Counted from the first letter of the stretch, positions 49,167 through 57,675 are shown. The stretch is 64,000 nucleotides of DNA from Azospirillum lipoferum (GCF_024170005.1 NZ_JALJXJ010000011.1:290610-354609); one strand, 5' to 3'. Notes: generated by a model not told the origin, from the sequence alone. Made by a program: numbers and translations.

Positions 49167-50384
49167 TCAGGAGTAGAAGCCCGGCTCGGGCAACGCCCCG
49201 GTCAGAGCATGGACGCCCAGCTCCTTCAGCTTGTAGTCCAGCGGATCGTGCAGGGAATGGGTGCGGACATTGCGCCAGAAGCGGTCGAAGCCATAGCGCC
49301 CAGCCGCCCCCCGCGCGCCCGTGATATCGAACAGCCGGCCGGCGGCATCCAGACCGGCACGGGCGGCGGCGACCTTGAAGGTGGCGACGGCAAGCGAGGT
49401 CTCGCCCCGCTCCTGCGCCCCCAGCGATCGCCCGCGCTCCCATGCCCGCTGCAGCCGGTCGAGCGCCACCCCGCCCAGCGCGTCGGCCGCGGCGATGGCC
49501 AGCTGCAACTCTCCGAAATGATGCAGCAGATAGGGGTCCTCGGCGGCGCTGGCCAGGCCCGACGCCCGCCACGGCCGCCCCTCCGTCAGGGTGAAGCCGC
49601 GCGCCGCCGCCAGCGCCCCTTCGGCGATGCCGAGATAGAGGCTGGCCAGGATCGACTGGGCGATGCAGGGGCGCAGACTGGAGGCGACGTCGCCGAACGG
49701 CCCCGGCGGTCCCAGGATGTCGACAGCCGACACCGCCACGTCGGTGAAAGTGACGGTGCCGCTGTCGGTCTGGCGCTGGCCGATCGCATCCCAGTCGTCC
49801 AGCACGGCGATGCCGGCACGGTCGGTCGGCAGCACCATCACCCGCAGCACGCCGTCCGGCCCATCCGCCGAGACCAGCAGCAGGTCGGAATCGCTGGCGC
49901 CGGAGCAGAAGCTCTTGGTGCCGTTCAGGATCCAGCTTTCGGGTTCGTCACTCTCCTCCGCCCGCTCGCCAGCCCCCTCCCTGGCCGGTGTCAGGTGGGT
50001 GCGGCGGTCGAGCGGGTTCAGCGCATTGCCCCAGAACAGGCCACGCCGGGCGGTGGCGGTTAACAGCCCAGCCCTTTGGGTCGGGTTGCCATAGAGCAGG
50101 ACCGAAGCGACCATCAGGTGATGAAAGGCGAACAGGTGGGCCAGCGAGGAATCCACCTGCGCCAGTTCCCGCACCGCCCCCAGGATGGCCGGCCAGCCCT
50201 CGCCCTGGCCGCCATAGGCCGCCGGGATCGCCAGGGTCAGCAGGCCCGAACGGCGGATGGCGTCACGCTCCGCCTTGGCGGTGCCGCCGGCCCGGTCGCG
50301 GGCGACGGCGGTCTCGTCCAACAGGCTTTTCAGGTCGGCCAGCGCCCCGCGCAGAGCGGGATTGGATAGCGGAACGATGCTCAT
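49167..50384 (-). CDS. SfnB-like acyl-CoA dehydrogenase-family oxidoreductase
   Basis: 405 residues of the acyl-CoA dehydrogenase superfamily. Visible motifs: LLTLAIPAAYGGQGEGWPAIL in the N-terminal domain, SWILNGTKSFCSGASDSDLLLV in the beta-domain, and the C-terminal RYGFDRFWRNVRTHSLHDPLDYKLKELG, which is the SfnB/DszC-group ending. Such enzymes act in sulfone and sulfonate use, probably as FMNH2-dependent monooxygenases. It is third in the leftward sigma-54 operon, overlapping the LLM gene by four bases (ATGA). Confidence 0.85.
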   Translation of the reverse strand: MSIVPLSNPALRGALADLKSLLDETAVARDRAGGTAKAERDAIRRSGLLTLAIPAAYGGQGEGWPAILGAVRELAQVDSSLAHLFAFHHLMVASVLLYGNPTQRAGLLTATARRGLFWGNALNPLDRRTHLTPAREGAGERAEESDEPESWILNGTKSFCSGASDSDLLLVSADGPDGVLRVMVLPTDRAGIAVLDDWDAIGQRQTDSGTVTFTDVAVSAVDILGPPGPFGDVASSLRPCIAQSILASLYLGIAEGALAAARGFTLTEGRPWRASGLASAAEDPYLLHHFGELQLAIAAADALGGVALDRLQRAWERGRSLGAQERGETSLAVATFKVAAARAGLDAAGRLFDITGARGAAGRYGFDRFWRNVRTHSLHDPLDYKLKELGVHALTGALPEPGFYS

Positions 50385-51511
50385 GACGCGCTCCTGGCCG
50401 GCTGAAGATCACCGAACGGGCTGACGAAGGCGACGTCGGGTGCAGCCCGGGCGGCGGCGGGCGGGGCCGTCACCGGCAGCAGCGGGAACAGCAGGTCGGC
50501 GACACGGTGAGCCTCCTCCAGATGCGGATAGCCGGACAGGATGAAGCTGTCGATGCCGAGATCGCGGTATTCCAGCAATCGGTCCGCCACCTGCCGCGGG
50601 TTGCCGACCAGCGCGGTGCCGGCCCCGCCGCGCACCAGCCCGACCCCCGCCCACAGGTTGGGCGCCACCACCAGATCCTTGCGGGAGGCAAGCTCGGTCA
50701 TCCGCCGCTGGCCCTCGGATTCGAAGCGGCGGAAGGCGCCGTGCGCAGCCTCGACGGCGCTGCGGTCGATCTTGCTGATCAGATTTTCGGCGGCGGCCCA
50801 GGCCTCGGCCTCGGTCTCCCGCACGATGATGTTGATGCGCAGGCCATAGGACAGGGTGCGGCCATGGGCGGCTGCCCGCGCCCGCACGTCTTTGAGCTTG
50901 GCGGCCACCGCGTCGGGCGGCTCGGCCCAGGTCAGGTAGGTGTCGAAATGCTCCGCCACCGCGGCATGGCCGGCGGGGGACGAGCCGCCGAAGAACAGCG
51001 GCGGATAGGGGCGCTGCACCGGCGGCAGCGGCACGGTGGCGCCCTTCACCGTCACATGCTGACCGGCGAAATCGACGGTCTCGCCGGCCAGCACCCGCTT
51101 CCACACCGTGAAGAACTCCGCCGCCTGGGCATAGCGGGCGTCATGGTCGAGGAAAACGCCGTCGCCGGCCAGTTCCGCCGCGTCGCCGCCAGCCACCACA
51201 TTCAGGTAGAAGCGCCCGCCCGACAGCCGGTCCAGCCCCGCGGCCAGCCGGGCGGCGAAAGTCGGCGTCATGGACGAAGGCCGGGTGGCGACGAGGAAGC
51301 GCAGCCGCTCCGTCGCCGCGATCAGCGCGGCCGAGACGATGTAGGGCTCCTCACAGGCCTTGCCGCAGGGAACCAGCACGCCGTGATAGCCGCGCCGGTC
51401 GGCGGCCTGGGCAATCTCGGTCAGATAGGCCAGCGTGGCGGGCCGGCTGTCGATCTGGCTGCCCAGATAGGGGCCGTCGCCATGCACGGGCAGGAACCAG
51501 AAGATGTCCAT
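50381..51511 (-). CDS. LLM-class FMNH2-dependent alkanesulfonate monooxygenase (SsuD-like)
   Basis: 376 residues. SsuD/MsuD patterns: MDIFWFLPVHGDGPYLG at the start, YHGVLVPCGKACEEPYIVSAALIAATERLRFLVATRPSSMTPTFAARLAAGLDRLSGGRFYLNVVAGGD, and TALVGNPRQVADRLLEYRDLGIDSFILSGYPHLEEAHRVADLLFPLLP near the end. It cleaves C-S bonds of alkanesulfonates with FMNH2 and O2. GGAGGAG precedes the ATG. It is the second gene of the leftward sigma-54 operon and paralogous to the SsuD at 25056. Confidence 0.88.
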   Translation of the reverse strand: MDIFWFLPVHGDGPYLGSQIDSRPATLAYLTEIAQAADRRGYHGVLVPCGKACEEPYIVSAALIAATERLRFLVATRPSSMTPTFAARLAAGLDRLSGGRFYLNVVAGGDAAELAGDGVFLDHDARYAQAAEFFTVWKRVLAGETVDFAGQHVTVKGATVPLPPVQRPYPPLFFGGSSPAGHAAVAEHFDTYLTWAEPPDAVAAKLKDVRARAAAHGRTLSYGLRINIIVRETEAEAWAAAENLISKIDRSAVEAAHGAFRRFESEGQRRMTELASRKDLVVAPNLWAGVGLVRGGAGTALVGNPRQVADRLLEYRDLGIDSFILSGYPHLEEAHRVADLLFPLLPVTAPPAAARAAPDVAFVSPFGDLQPARSAS

Positions 51512-51526
51512 GTGTCGCTCCTCCGC

Positions 51527-52384
51527 TCAAAGATCGAGCGCCAGCAGGCGCCGGGCGTTGTCGAACAGCAGCCCGTCGAGCACCGCCCCGTCGAAGCCGA
51601 GCTTCAGGAAATCCTCCACCGTCTGCTTCATCGGGCGGAACGGGTAGGAGCTGCCGAACAGCAGTTGGTCGCGCAGGAAGCCGTTGGCGGCCTCGACATA
51701 GAGGCGGCTGCCGGGCAGGAAGATGTACATGTCCGGCACGATGTGGACGTTGGGATAGCGGAAGGCGATCCCGATGATCTCCGCCACATGGGGCCAGAAG
51801 CCGTGATGGATGACGATGTTCAGGTTGGGGAACGCACGGGCGATGCGGCCGACCGGGGCCGGGTCGTTGAAGCACGGATCGGGCGTGGTCGGCCCGGTCA
51901 TCAGGAAGACCGGCACCTTCAGTTGGTCGCAGGCGTCATAGACCGGCAGCAGCGACGGATCGTCGAAGGGAATCGCCGGATCGAGGAAGCCCGGTTCCAG
52001 ATTGATGCCCTTCAGCCCCAGCACGGTGACGGCGCGCCCGGCCTCCGCCACAGCGGCGGCGGTGCCCTGGCGCCGCGGATCGACGGAGCCGACGCCGATC
52101 AGTTCCGGCCGGCCGGCGACCAGCTCATGCACCCGGTCGTTGGAGGTGCTGACGCCGGGGGTGTCGCGGCCGATGATGGCGGCGGCGGTGATGCCGGCCT
52201 CGCGCACGTCGGCCAGGAAGCCGTCCAACGTGTGGGAGCGGGTGAAATGGGCGTCGTCGCCGCGGGTGCCGACGCGCCGGTTCAGCCATCTGGCCGTTTC
52301 GAAACCGGGCGTGCCGGGGGTCGCCCCGTAGAAGTCATGCAGGAAGGCGGGGCGGCTGCGCAGGTCGATGATCTTGCGGGACAC
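51527..52384 (-). CDS. Amidohydrolase-family (PF04909-like) protein
   Basis: 285 residues from GTG 52384 (MSRKIIDLRSRPAFLHDF), which has GGAG about nine bases upstream. Open frames continue to ATGs at 52429 and 52507, but those lie at or upstream of the sigma-54 promoter at 52423-52437 and so would not be in the transcript. A TIM-barrel metal hydrolase is suggested by VLGLKGINLEPGF, FPNLNIVIHHGFWPHVAEI and LLFGSSYPFRPMKQTVEDFL. The usual N-terminal HxH is missing, so it may be a decarboxylase- or lactonase-type member. First gene of the leftward operon. Confidence 0.78.
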   Translation of the reverse strand: MSRKIIDLRSRPAFLHDFYGATPGTPGFETARWLNRRVGTRGDDAHFTRSHTLDGFLADVREAGITAAAIIGRDTPGVSTSNDRVHELVAGRPELIGVGSVDPRRQGTAAAVAEAGRAVTVLGLKGINLEPGFLDPAIPFDDPSLLPVYDACDQLKVPVFLMTGPTTPDPCFNDPAPVGRIARAFPNLNIVIHHGFWPHVAEIIGIAFRYPNVHIVPDMYIFLPGSRLYVEAANGFLRDQLLFGSSYPFRPMKQTVEDFLKLGFDGAVLDGLLFDNARRLLALDL

Positions 52385-52422
52385 GATTGCGGTCTCCGGT
52401 TGCGGTGTCTGCCTTGACAAGC

Positions 52423-52437
52423 GCAACATCGGTGCCA
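52423..52437 (-). promoter_or_regulatory. Sigma-54 (-24/-12) promoter of the leftward sulfur operon
   Basis: On the minus strand TGGCACCGATGTTGC matches the sigma-54 consensus TGGCAC-N5-TTGC, with GG and GC ten bases apart. Transcription would begin near 52411, leaving a ~27-base leader with a GGAG site before GTG 52384. Confidence 0.82.
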
Positions 52438-52489
52438 ACCCATATTTTTCTTTGTTCCCAACAGTTTGCGGAGAGTTTTCCCAGCGGCC

Positions 52490-52540
52490 ACGCTGCAATT
52501 GCAACAACCGCCGCCGGGGAATTGCTGCATCGGCAACGCT
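52490..52540 (-). promoter_or_regulatory. Two upstream activator sites for the sigma-54 activator (left side)
   Basis: On the minus strand, TTGTTGCA-AT-TGCAGCGT is centred at 52498.5 and GCGTTGCC-GA-TGCAGCAA at 52530.5. Centres are 32 bp apart (three helical turns), and 63 and 95 bp upstream of the -24 GG. They share YGTTGCM-N2-TGCAGC with the pair on the other side of the activator gene. They are the probable binding sites of the activator encoded at 52559. Confidence 0.72.
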
Positions 52541-52558
52541 GATTCCACACTTTCTCTT

Positions 52559-54757
52559 CTATGCCCACGCGCCGGACCACACGGCTTCGCGCACCGAGAT
52601 GCTGGATTTCAGCAGACCGGAGGCGTGGAAGCTGTCGGCGACCGCCTGCTGGCGCCGCACGGCCCGGTCGTCCAGCGGCTTGGCGCCGTAGGTCAACCGG
52701 CTGAAAGCCAGCTCCAGCGCCGGGGCGGCGATGCCGAGGTCGCGGGTCATGCTGCGCGCCGCCTCCGCCGCATGCAGGGCGGCGTATTCGCCGGCCTTGC
52801 CCACCTCGTCCAGCAGGATGGCGACGGCTTCCGGGTTGCGGTCGGCGAAGCTCTGGTTGGCGAGGTAGAACTGGTGGTTGGGCACCAGCCCGCTGCCGTC
52901 GGTCAGCACCCGCGTGTCGTCGCGGATCTGGGCGGAGGAGAGCAGCGGATCCCAGATCGCCCAGGCATCCACCATCTCGTCGAGCAGGGCCTCCAGCGCC
53001 GCCGCCGGCTGCATATGGACGATCCGCACGTCGTCCAGCGTCAGCCCATAGGCCTGCAGCGCCCGCAGCAGGAAGTAATGGACGTTCGACCCGGTGTGCA
53101 GCGCCACCGTGCGCCCGCGCAGATCGGCGGTGCTGCGGAACGGGCTGTCGCGGCGGACCAGCAACGCTTCGGCATTGGGGGCGGGCGGGTCGTAGCCGAC
53201 ATAGACCAGCGGCACGCCGGCCGCCTGGGCGAAGACCGGCGGCGCCTCCCCGGTCGCCACGAACTCGACCTGCATGCTGCCGAGCGCGTCCATCATCTGC
53301 GGTCCGGATACGAACTCGGTCCAGGTCACGCGGTAGCCATGGACGGCGAGCCGCCGTTCCACGGCGCCGCGCATCTTCAGGATGCTGGAGGTGCCGAATT
53401 TCTGGTAGCCGATCGGCAGATCCACGAGTTGCGCCGGGCGGAGGGCCGGAGGGGGGGAGGACAGTTTGGAAAGCCGCTCCTCGCCCGGCTCCGCCGCACC
53501 GGGGCGGCGGCGCGGTGCGATGGCGCCGAGATGGGCCAACTGGGTGCGAAAGGCGTTGCGGGTCATGCCCAGGCTTTCCGCCGCCCGCATCTGGTTACCC
53601 TCGGCCAGCTCGAAGGCGCTGCGCACGGCAGTGCGGACCAGCCGCTCGTAAAGGTCGGGCTCGCCGTCGGCGATGGCGCGGGCGACCAGCGCCTTCACCG
53701 CACCCTCCACATCGCAGGGGAGCGGCTCCACCGCACCGGAAGCACGTCCTTGACTCTGGCCATGCCCCTCGCAGCGCAGCCGGACATCGTCCGCGCCGAT
53801 CTCCGGACCGGGCGCAAGCAGCACGGCGTTGTGCAGCACATTCTCCAGCTGGCGGATGTTGCCCGGCCACGGGCAGTAGGACAGCCGGCGCAGCGCCTCC
53901 GCGCTCAGCGACAGTTCCGGCCGGCCGAGCCGCTCCTTGTGGAGGTCAAGGAAATGCTCGGCCAGCGGCGGGATGTCGCCCGGCCGCTCACGCAACGGCG
54001 CCAGCCGGACCGAGGCGACGTTCAGGCGGAAATACAGATCCTCTCTGAAGCGCCTGGCCTCCACCGCCGCCTCCAGATCGACATTGGTGGCGGCGATGAC
54101 GCGGACGTCGATCGGAATGGCTTTGCGCGAACCGACGCGCACCACCTCCCGCTCCTGCAACACGCGCAGCAGCTTGACTTGCAGGGCGGGCGGCAGGTCG
54201 CCGATCTCGTCCAGCAGCAGCGTGCCGCCATGGGCCGCCTCGAACCAGCCGGCCTGGGTCTTCAGCGCGCCGGTGAAGGCCCCCTTCTCGAAGCCGAACA
54301 GCTCGGCCTCCGCCAGCGTGTCGGTGAAGGCGCCGCAATTGACCGCGACGAAGGGGCCGTCGGCCCGCCGGCTGCGGCTGTGGATATAGCGCGAGACCAG
54401 TTCCTTGCCGGTGCCGGTTTCGCCTATGATCAGCACGGTGGCGTCGCTGGGCGCCAACCGGTCGAGATCAGCCTGTAGCCGTTGCGACTGCGGATCCTCG
54501 AACACCATGGCCGTGGCGCGGATCTTCGGCTTGCGGCCCCGGCTGGCCGGGTCGAAGGCGACGATGCGTCGCTGTTCGTAACCGGCGGCGTCAATGCCCG
54601 GTCCACAGTTTTCCTCATGGCCAGCCCCCTGGCCGACCACAACGGACGGCAGGGCGGCAGCGTCGAACCGGCAGGAGGACAGGCCAGTTCCCAAACGGGG
54701 TCCGGCGTCGAAGGCTGTCGCAGCGGGCCAGCGGTCACTGGGGGGGATCCTGGTCAT
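52559..54757 (-). CDS. Sigma-54 activator fused to a C-terminal SsuA-like sulfonate-binding domain
   Basis: 732 residues. Residues 1-85 have no recognised domain. The AAA+ domain (~85-320) is complete: Walker A GETGTGKE (112-119), sigma-54 contact loop GAFTGA (159-164), Walker B LLLDEIGD (180-187), and CPWPGNIRQLENVL. A Fis-type helix-turn-helix lies at ~385-412 (GNQMRAAESLGMTRNAFR). After a Pro/Gly linker, residues ~445-732 are an SsuA-type binding domain: LPIGYQKFGTSSILKMRG, FRSTADLRGRTVALHTGSNVHYFLLRAL, EMVDAWAIWDPLLSS and RRQQAVADSFHASGLL. With no internal signal peptide, this domain should be cytoplasmic and act as the effector sensor. It lies between the two sigma-54 operons it presumably controls. 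AGGTG precedes ATG 54757. Confidence 0.9.
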   Translation of the reverse strand: MTRIPPSDRWPAATAFDAGPRLGTGLSSCRFDAAALPSVVVGQGAGHEENCGPGIDAAGYEQRRIVAFDPASRGRKPKIRATAMVFEDPQSQRLQADLDRLAPSDATVLIIGETGTGKELVSRYIHSRSRRADGPFVAVNCGAFTDTLAEAELFGFEKGAFTGALKTQAGWFEAAHGGTLLLDEIGDLPPALQVKLLRVLQEREVVRVGSRKAIPIDVRVIAATNVDLEAAVEARRFREDLYFRLNVASVRLAPLRERPGDIPPLAEHFLDLHKERLGRPELSLSAEALRRLSYCPWPGNIRQLENVLHNAVLLAPGPEIGADDVRLRCEGHGQSQGRASGAVEPLPCDVEGAVKALVARAIADGEPDLYERLVRTAVRSAFELAEGNQMRAAESLGMTRNAFRTQLAHLGAIAPRRRPGAAEPGEERLSKLSSPPPALRPAQLVDLPIGYQKFGTSSILKMRGAVERRLAVHGYRVTWTEFVSGPQMMDALGSMQVEFVATGEAPPVFAQAAGVPLVYVGYDPPAPNAEALLVRRDSPFRSTADLRGRTVALHTGSNVHYFLLRALQAYGLTLDDVRIVHMQPAAALEALLDEMVDAWAIWDPLLSSAQIRDDTRVLTDGSGLVPNHQFYLANQSFADRNPEAVAILLDEVGKAGEYAALHAAEAARSMTRDLGIAAPALELAFSRLTYGAKPLDDRAVRRQQAVADSFHASGLLKSSISVREAVWSGAWA

Positions 54758-54895
54758 GGCGGCACCTGCTTCCTGGGGCGGGCATTCGTCGGGGCGAGCC
54801 GACTATTGTCCAGTGTATCAATATGGAAATGAATACAATATTACAAACTAATGCAGTTGTTAATGAGCGATCTACGTTCACATGATGCCTGAATG

Positions 54896-54945
54896 CTGTT
54901 GCATGTGCAGCAGGAATGGTGTGAAGCCTGCTGCCTTTGAAGCGG
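54896..54945 (+). promoter_or_regulatory. Two upstream activator sites for the sigma-54 activator (right side)
   Basis: CTGTTGCA-TG-TGCAGCAG at 54896-54913 (centre 54904.5) and CTGCTGCC-TT-TGAAGCGG at 54928-54945 (centre 54936.5). The centres are 32 bp apart and lie 97 and 65 bp upstream of the -24 GG, almost exactly the geometry of the left-hand pair. The rest of 54758-55055 is AT-rich without a gene; TGTAT-N14-ATACA at ~54815-54838 may be a further site or part of the activator's own promoter. Confidence 0.72.
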
Positions 54946-54999
54946 GATTTTCCGCTGACCCCACATGGTCTCTTCAATAAAATCAGCTAGTTAGGTATC

Positions 55000-55014
55000 T
55001 GGCACACTGATTGC
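55000..55014 (+). promoter_or_regulatory. Sigma-54 (-24/-12) promoter of the rightward sfn operon
   Basis: TGGCACACTGATTGC is a full match to TGGCAC-N5-TTGC with correct GG-to-GC spacing. Transcription would begin near 55026, 30 bases before the ATG at 55056, with TGGAG as ribosome site. Confidence 0.85.
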
Positions 55015-55055
55015 CCCTATGGCTCCGGACAATCCCGCACTGGAGCTTGTGTACA

Positions 55056-55631
55056 ATGGGCAAGATCAAGGTCGTCACCGTCTCCGGCAATCTGGGCGCC
55101 CGGTCCCGCACCCGCGCCCTGATTGATGCCGTGGTGGAGGGCGTCGAGGCGCAAGCCCCCCTCCACCGCACCGACATCGTCGTCGGCGAACTGGCGCCCG
55201 AATTGGGAGCGCTGACCGATCCGAAGGCGGTGCCGCCACGCGTGGCCGAGGCGCTGGCCGCCATCACCGGCGCCGATCTGCTGGTGGTCGGAACGCCCGT
55301 CTACAAGGGCTCCTACACCGGGCTGTTCAAGCATCTGATCGACTTCATCGATCCGAACGCGCTGGACGGCGTGCCGGTGGTGCTGACCGCGACCGGTGGC
55401 AGCCCGCGCCATGCCCTGGTGATCGAACACCAGCTGCGCCCGCTGTTCGGTTTCTTCCTGGCCCATACGGTTCCAACCGGCGTCTTCGCCCAGGACAGCG
55501 ATTTCACCGACTACCGCCTGACCAGCCCCGACATCGCCGCCCGCGCTGCCCGCGCCGCCGACGAGGCGGTGCGCATCGCCGCCCTCGGCCGGCTGGCCGC
55601 TCCCGCCGCCGCATCCCTGGCCGCCGCCTGA
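55056..55631 (+). CDS. msuE: NAD(P)H-dependent FMN reductase, MsuE/SsuE type
   Basis: 191 residues from ATG 55056; an in-frame upstream start at 55011 lies within the promoter. The flavodoxin-like fold shows VVTVSGNLGARSRTRALIDAV (phosphate loop), LLVVGTPVYKGSYTGLFKHLIDFIDPNALDGVPVVLTATGGSPRHALVIEHQLRPLFGFF, which is the MsuE/SsuE pattern. It reduces FMN with NAD(P)H and hands FMNH2 to the LLM monooxygenases. First gene of the rightward sigma-54 operon, directly before sfnG. Confidence 0.88.
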   Translation: MGKIKVVTVSGNLGARSRTRALIDAVVEGVEAQAPLHRTDIVVGELAPELGALTDPKAVPPRVAEALAAITGADLLVVGTPVYKGSYTGLFKHLIDFIDPNALDGVPVVLTATGGSPRHALVIEHQLRPLFGFFLAHTVPTGVFAQDSDFTDYRLTSPDIAARAARAADEAVRIAALGRLAAPAAASLAAA

Positions 55632-55659
55632 TCCTCCTCATCATTCCGGAGACTTCGCC

Positions 55660-56769
55660 ATGACCGCCACCACGACCTCCAGCGCCGACGCCGTGAAGTT
55701 CGCCTATTGGGTTCCGAACGTGTCCGGCGGCCTCGTCATCAGCAAGATCGAGCAGCGCACAAGCTGGGACATCGACTACAACCGCAAGCTGGCGCAGATC
55801 GCCGAGCAGGCGGGCTTCGAGTATGCGCTGAGCCAGATCCGCTTCACCGCCGGCTATGGTGCCGACAACCAGCATGAATCGGTGTCCTTCACCCATGCCC
55901 TGCTGGCGGCGACGGAAAAGCTGAACGTCATCGCCGCGGTGCTGCCCGGCCCCTGGCACCCGGTCCTGCTGGCCAAGCAGGTCGCCACCATCAGCCATTT
56001 GACCAAGGGCCGCATCGCCGTCAACATCGTCAGCGGCTGGTTCCGCGGCGAGTTCCAGGCGATCGGCGAGCCGTGGCTGGACCATGACGAGCGCTACCGC
56101 CGGTCGGAGGAGTTCATCCGCGTCATCCGCGGCATCTGGTCGGAGGACAATTACTCCTTCAACGGCGCCTATTACCGCTTCGAAAACTACACGTTGAAAC
56201 CGAAGCCGCTGGCGCCGCTGCCGGAGATCTTCCAGGGTGGCAGTTCCCGCGCCGCCCGCGACATGGCGGCCCGCGTGTCCGACTGGTACTTCACCAACGG
56301 CAACACGCCGGACGGCATCAAGGCGCAGATCGACGACATCCGCGCCAAGGAGGCCGGCACCGGCCATCGCGCGAAGATCGGCGTCAACGCCTTCGCCATC
56401 GTCCGCGAGACCGAGGAGGAGGCCCGCGCCGTCCTGAACGAAATTCTCGAAAAGGCGGACCCCGATGCGGTGAAAGGCTTCCACCACGAGGTCCAGAATG
56501 CCGGCAACGCCTCGCCGGAACGCGAGGGCAACTGGGCCAAATCCACCTTCGAGGATCTCGTCCAGTACAATGACGGCTTCAAGACCAACCTGATCGGCAC
56601 GCCGCGTCAGGTGGCGGAGCGGATCGTCGAACTGAAATCCATCGGCGTCGATCTGGTCCTGCTCGGCTTCCTGCATTTCCAGGAGGAGGTCGAGTATTTC
56701 GGCAAACACGTCGTTCCGCTGGTCCGCGAACTGGAAGCGGCCAAGGAACGGGAAGCGGTCGCCGCCTGA
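55660..56769 (+). CDS. sfnG: Dimethylsulfone monooxygenase SfnG (LLM class)
   Basis: 369 residues. The opening KFAYWVPNVSGGLVISKIEQRTSWDIDYNRKLAQIAE and the segments FEYALSQIRFTAGYGADNQHESVSFTHALL, GRIAVNIVSGWFRGEFQAIGEPWLDHDERYRRSEEFIRVIRGIW and FGKHVVPLVRELE are characteristic of SfnG, which converts dimethylsulfone to methanesulfinate with FMNH2 and O2. It follows the flavin reductase by 28 bases. The methanesulfonate-type product could be passed to the SsuD-like enzyme of the leftward operon. Confidence 0.92.
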   Translation: MTATTTSSADAVKFAYWVPNVSGGLVISKIEQRTSWDIDYNRKLAQIAEQAGFEYALSQIRFTAGYGADNQHESVSFTHALLAATEKLNVIAAVLPGPWHPVLLAKQVATISHLTKGRIAVNIVSGWFRGEFQAIGEPWLDHDERYRRSEEFIRVIRGIWSEDNYSFNGAYYRFENYTLKPKPLAPLPEIFQGGSSRAARDMAARVSDWYFTNGNTPDGIKAQIDDIRAKEAGTGHRAKIGVNAFAIVRETEEEARAVLNEILEKADPDAVKGFHHEVQNAGNASPEREGNWAKSTFEDLVQYNDGFKTNLIGTPRQVAERIVELKSIGVDLVLLGFLHFQEEVEYFGKHVVPLVRELEAAKEREAVAA

Positions 56770-56778
56770 TCCCCGCAA

Positions 56779-56799
56779 GGGGGAGGTCACCCCTCCCCC
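56779..56799. terminator. GC-rich stem-loop between sfnG and the Liv-type transporter
   Basis: GGGGGAGG (56779-56786) pairs with CCTCCCCC (56792-56799) around a five-base loop. There is no T-run, so it may attenuate or protect the upstream mRNA and separate expression of msuE-sfnG from the transporter genes. Confidence 0.45.
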
Positions 56800-56835
56800 A
56801 CTCCCACCACCCGAGTTCCTCAGCGGAGCGCGCCC

Positions 56836-57675
56836 ATGCCGGCCGTCCTTTCCGAACCCCTTTTTTCGCCCGCGGCGGGGGCCGTTTCGTCCGCTCTGGC
56901 GGTCGAGGCGCTGTCGCTGTCCTTCGGCGGCGTGACGGCGCTGAGCGAGGTCTCCTTCGCGGTGGCACCGGGCGAGATCCGGGCGGTCATCGGTCCGAAC
57001 GGCGCCGGCAAAAGCTCGCTGCTCAATGTCGTCAGCGGGCTGTACCGGCCCGACCGCGGCCGGGTCTGGCTCGGCGGGCACAGCTTCGCCAGCGTCCCGA
57101 CCGACCGGCTGGCCACACTCGGCGTCTCGCGAACCTTCCAGAATCTGGCGCTGTTCAAGGGGCTGTCGGTGCTGGACAACGTCGCCGCCGGCCTGTCGCA
57201 CCGGCTGCGCGCCGGGGTATTCGCCCAGGTCATCGGCCTGCCGGCTGCCCGGCGGGAGCGGGCGGAGGGCTATGCCAGGGCAGAAGAACTGCTGGCCTTC
57301 CTGCATCTCGACGGTGTCCGCGACCGCCCGGCCGGCACCCTGCCCTACGGGATGCAGAAACGGGTCGAGCTTGCCCGCGCTTTGGTGGCGCGGCCCCGGC
57401 TGCTGCTGCTGGACGAGCCGATGGCCGGCATGACCCTGACCGAGAAGCGGGATCTCAGCGGCCACATCCGCGCCGCCCGTGACGATCTCGGCACCACCAT
57501 CGTGCTGATCGAACATGACGTCGGTGTGGTGATGGGGCTGTCCGACCGCATTGCCGTGCTGGATTACGGCCGGCTGATCGCCGACGGCACGCCGGACGAG
57601 ATCCGCAACGACCCGGTGGTGATCGACGCCTATCTCGGCGTCGCCCACGACCTGGAAGCCGGAGAGGGAATCTGA
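56836..57675 (+). CDS. Liv-type ABC transporter ATP-binding protein (LivG-like)
   Basis: 279 residues. Walker A is GPNGAGKSS, Q-loop GVSRTFQNLALFKGLSVLDNV, signature LPYGMQKRVELARAL, Walker B LLLLDEPMAGM and switch LIEHDVGVVMGLSDRIAVLDYGRLIADG, all LivG-like. It belongs to the branched-chain amino acid (HAAT) transporter family, but its place between sfnG and sfnB points to uptake of a sulfur compound. CAGCGGAG precedes the ATG. Confidence 0.88.
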   Translation: MPAVLSEPLFSPAAGAVSSALAVEALSLSFGGVTALSEVSFAVAPGEIRAVIGPNGAGKSSLLNVVSGLYRPDRGRVWLGGHSFASVPTDRLATLGVSRTFQNLALFKGLSVLDNVAAGLSHRLRAGVFAQVIGLPAARRERAEGYARAEELLAFLHLDGVRDRPAGTLPYGMQKRVELARALVARPRLLLLDEPMAGMTLTEKRDLSGHIRAARDDLGTTIVLIEHDVGVVMGLSDRIAVLDYGRLIADGTPDEIRNDPVVIDAYLGVAHDLEAGEGI

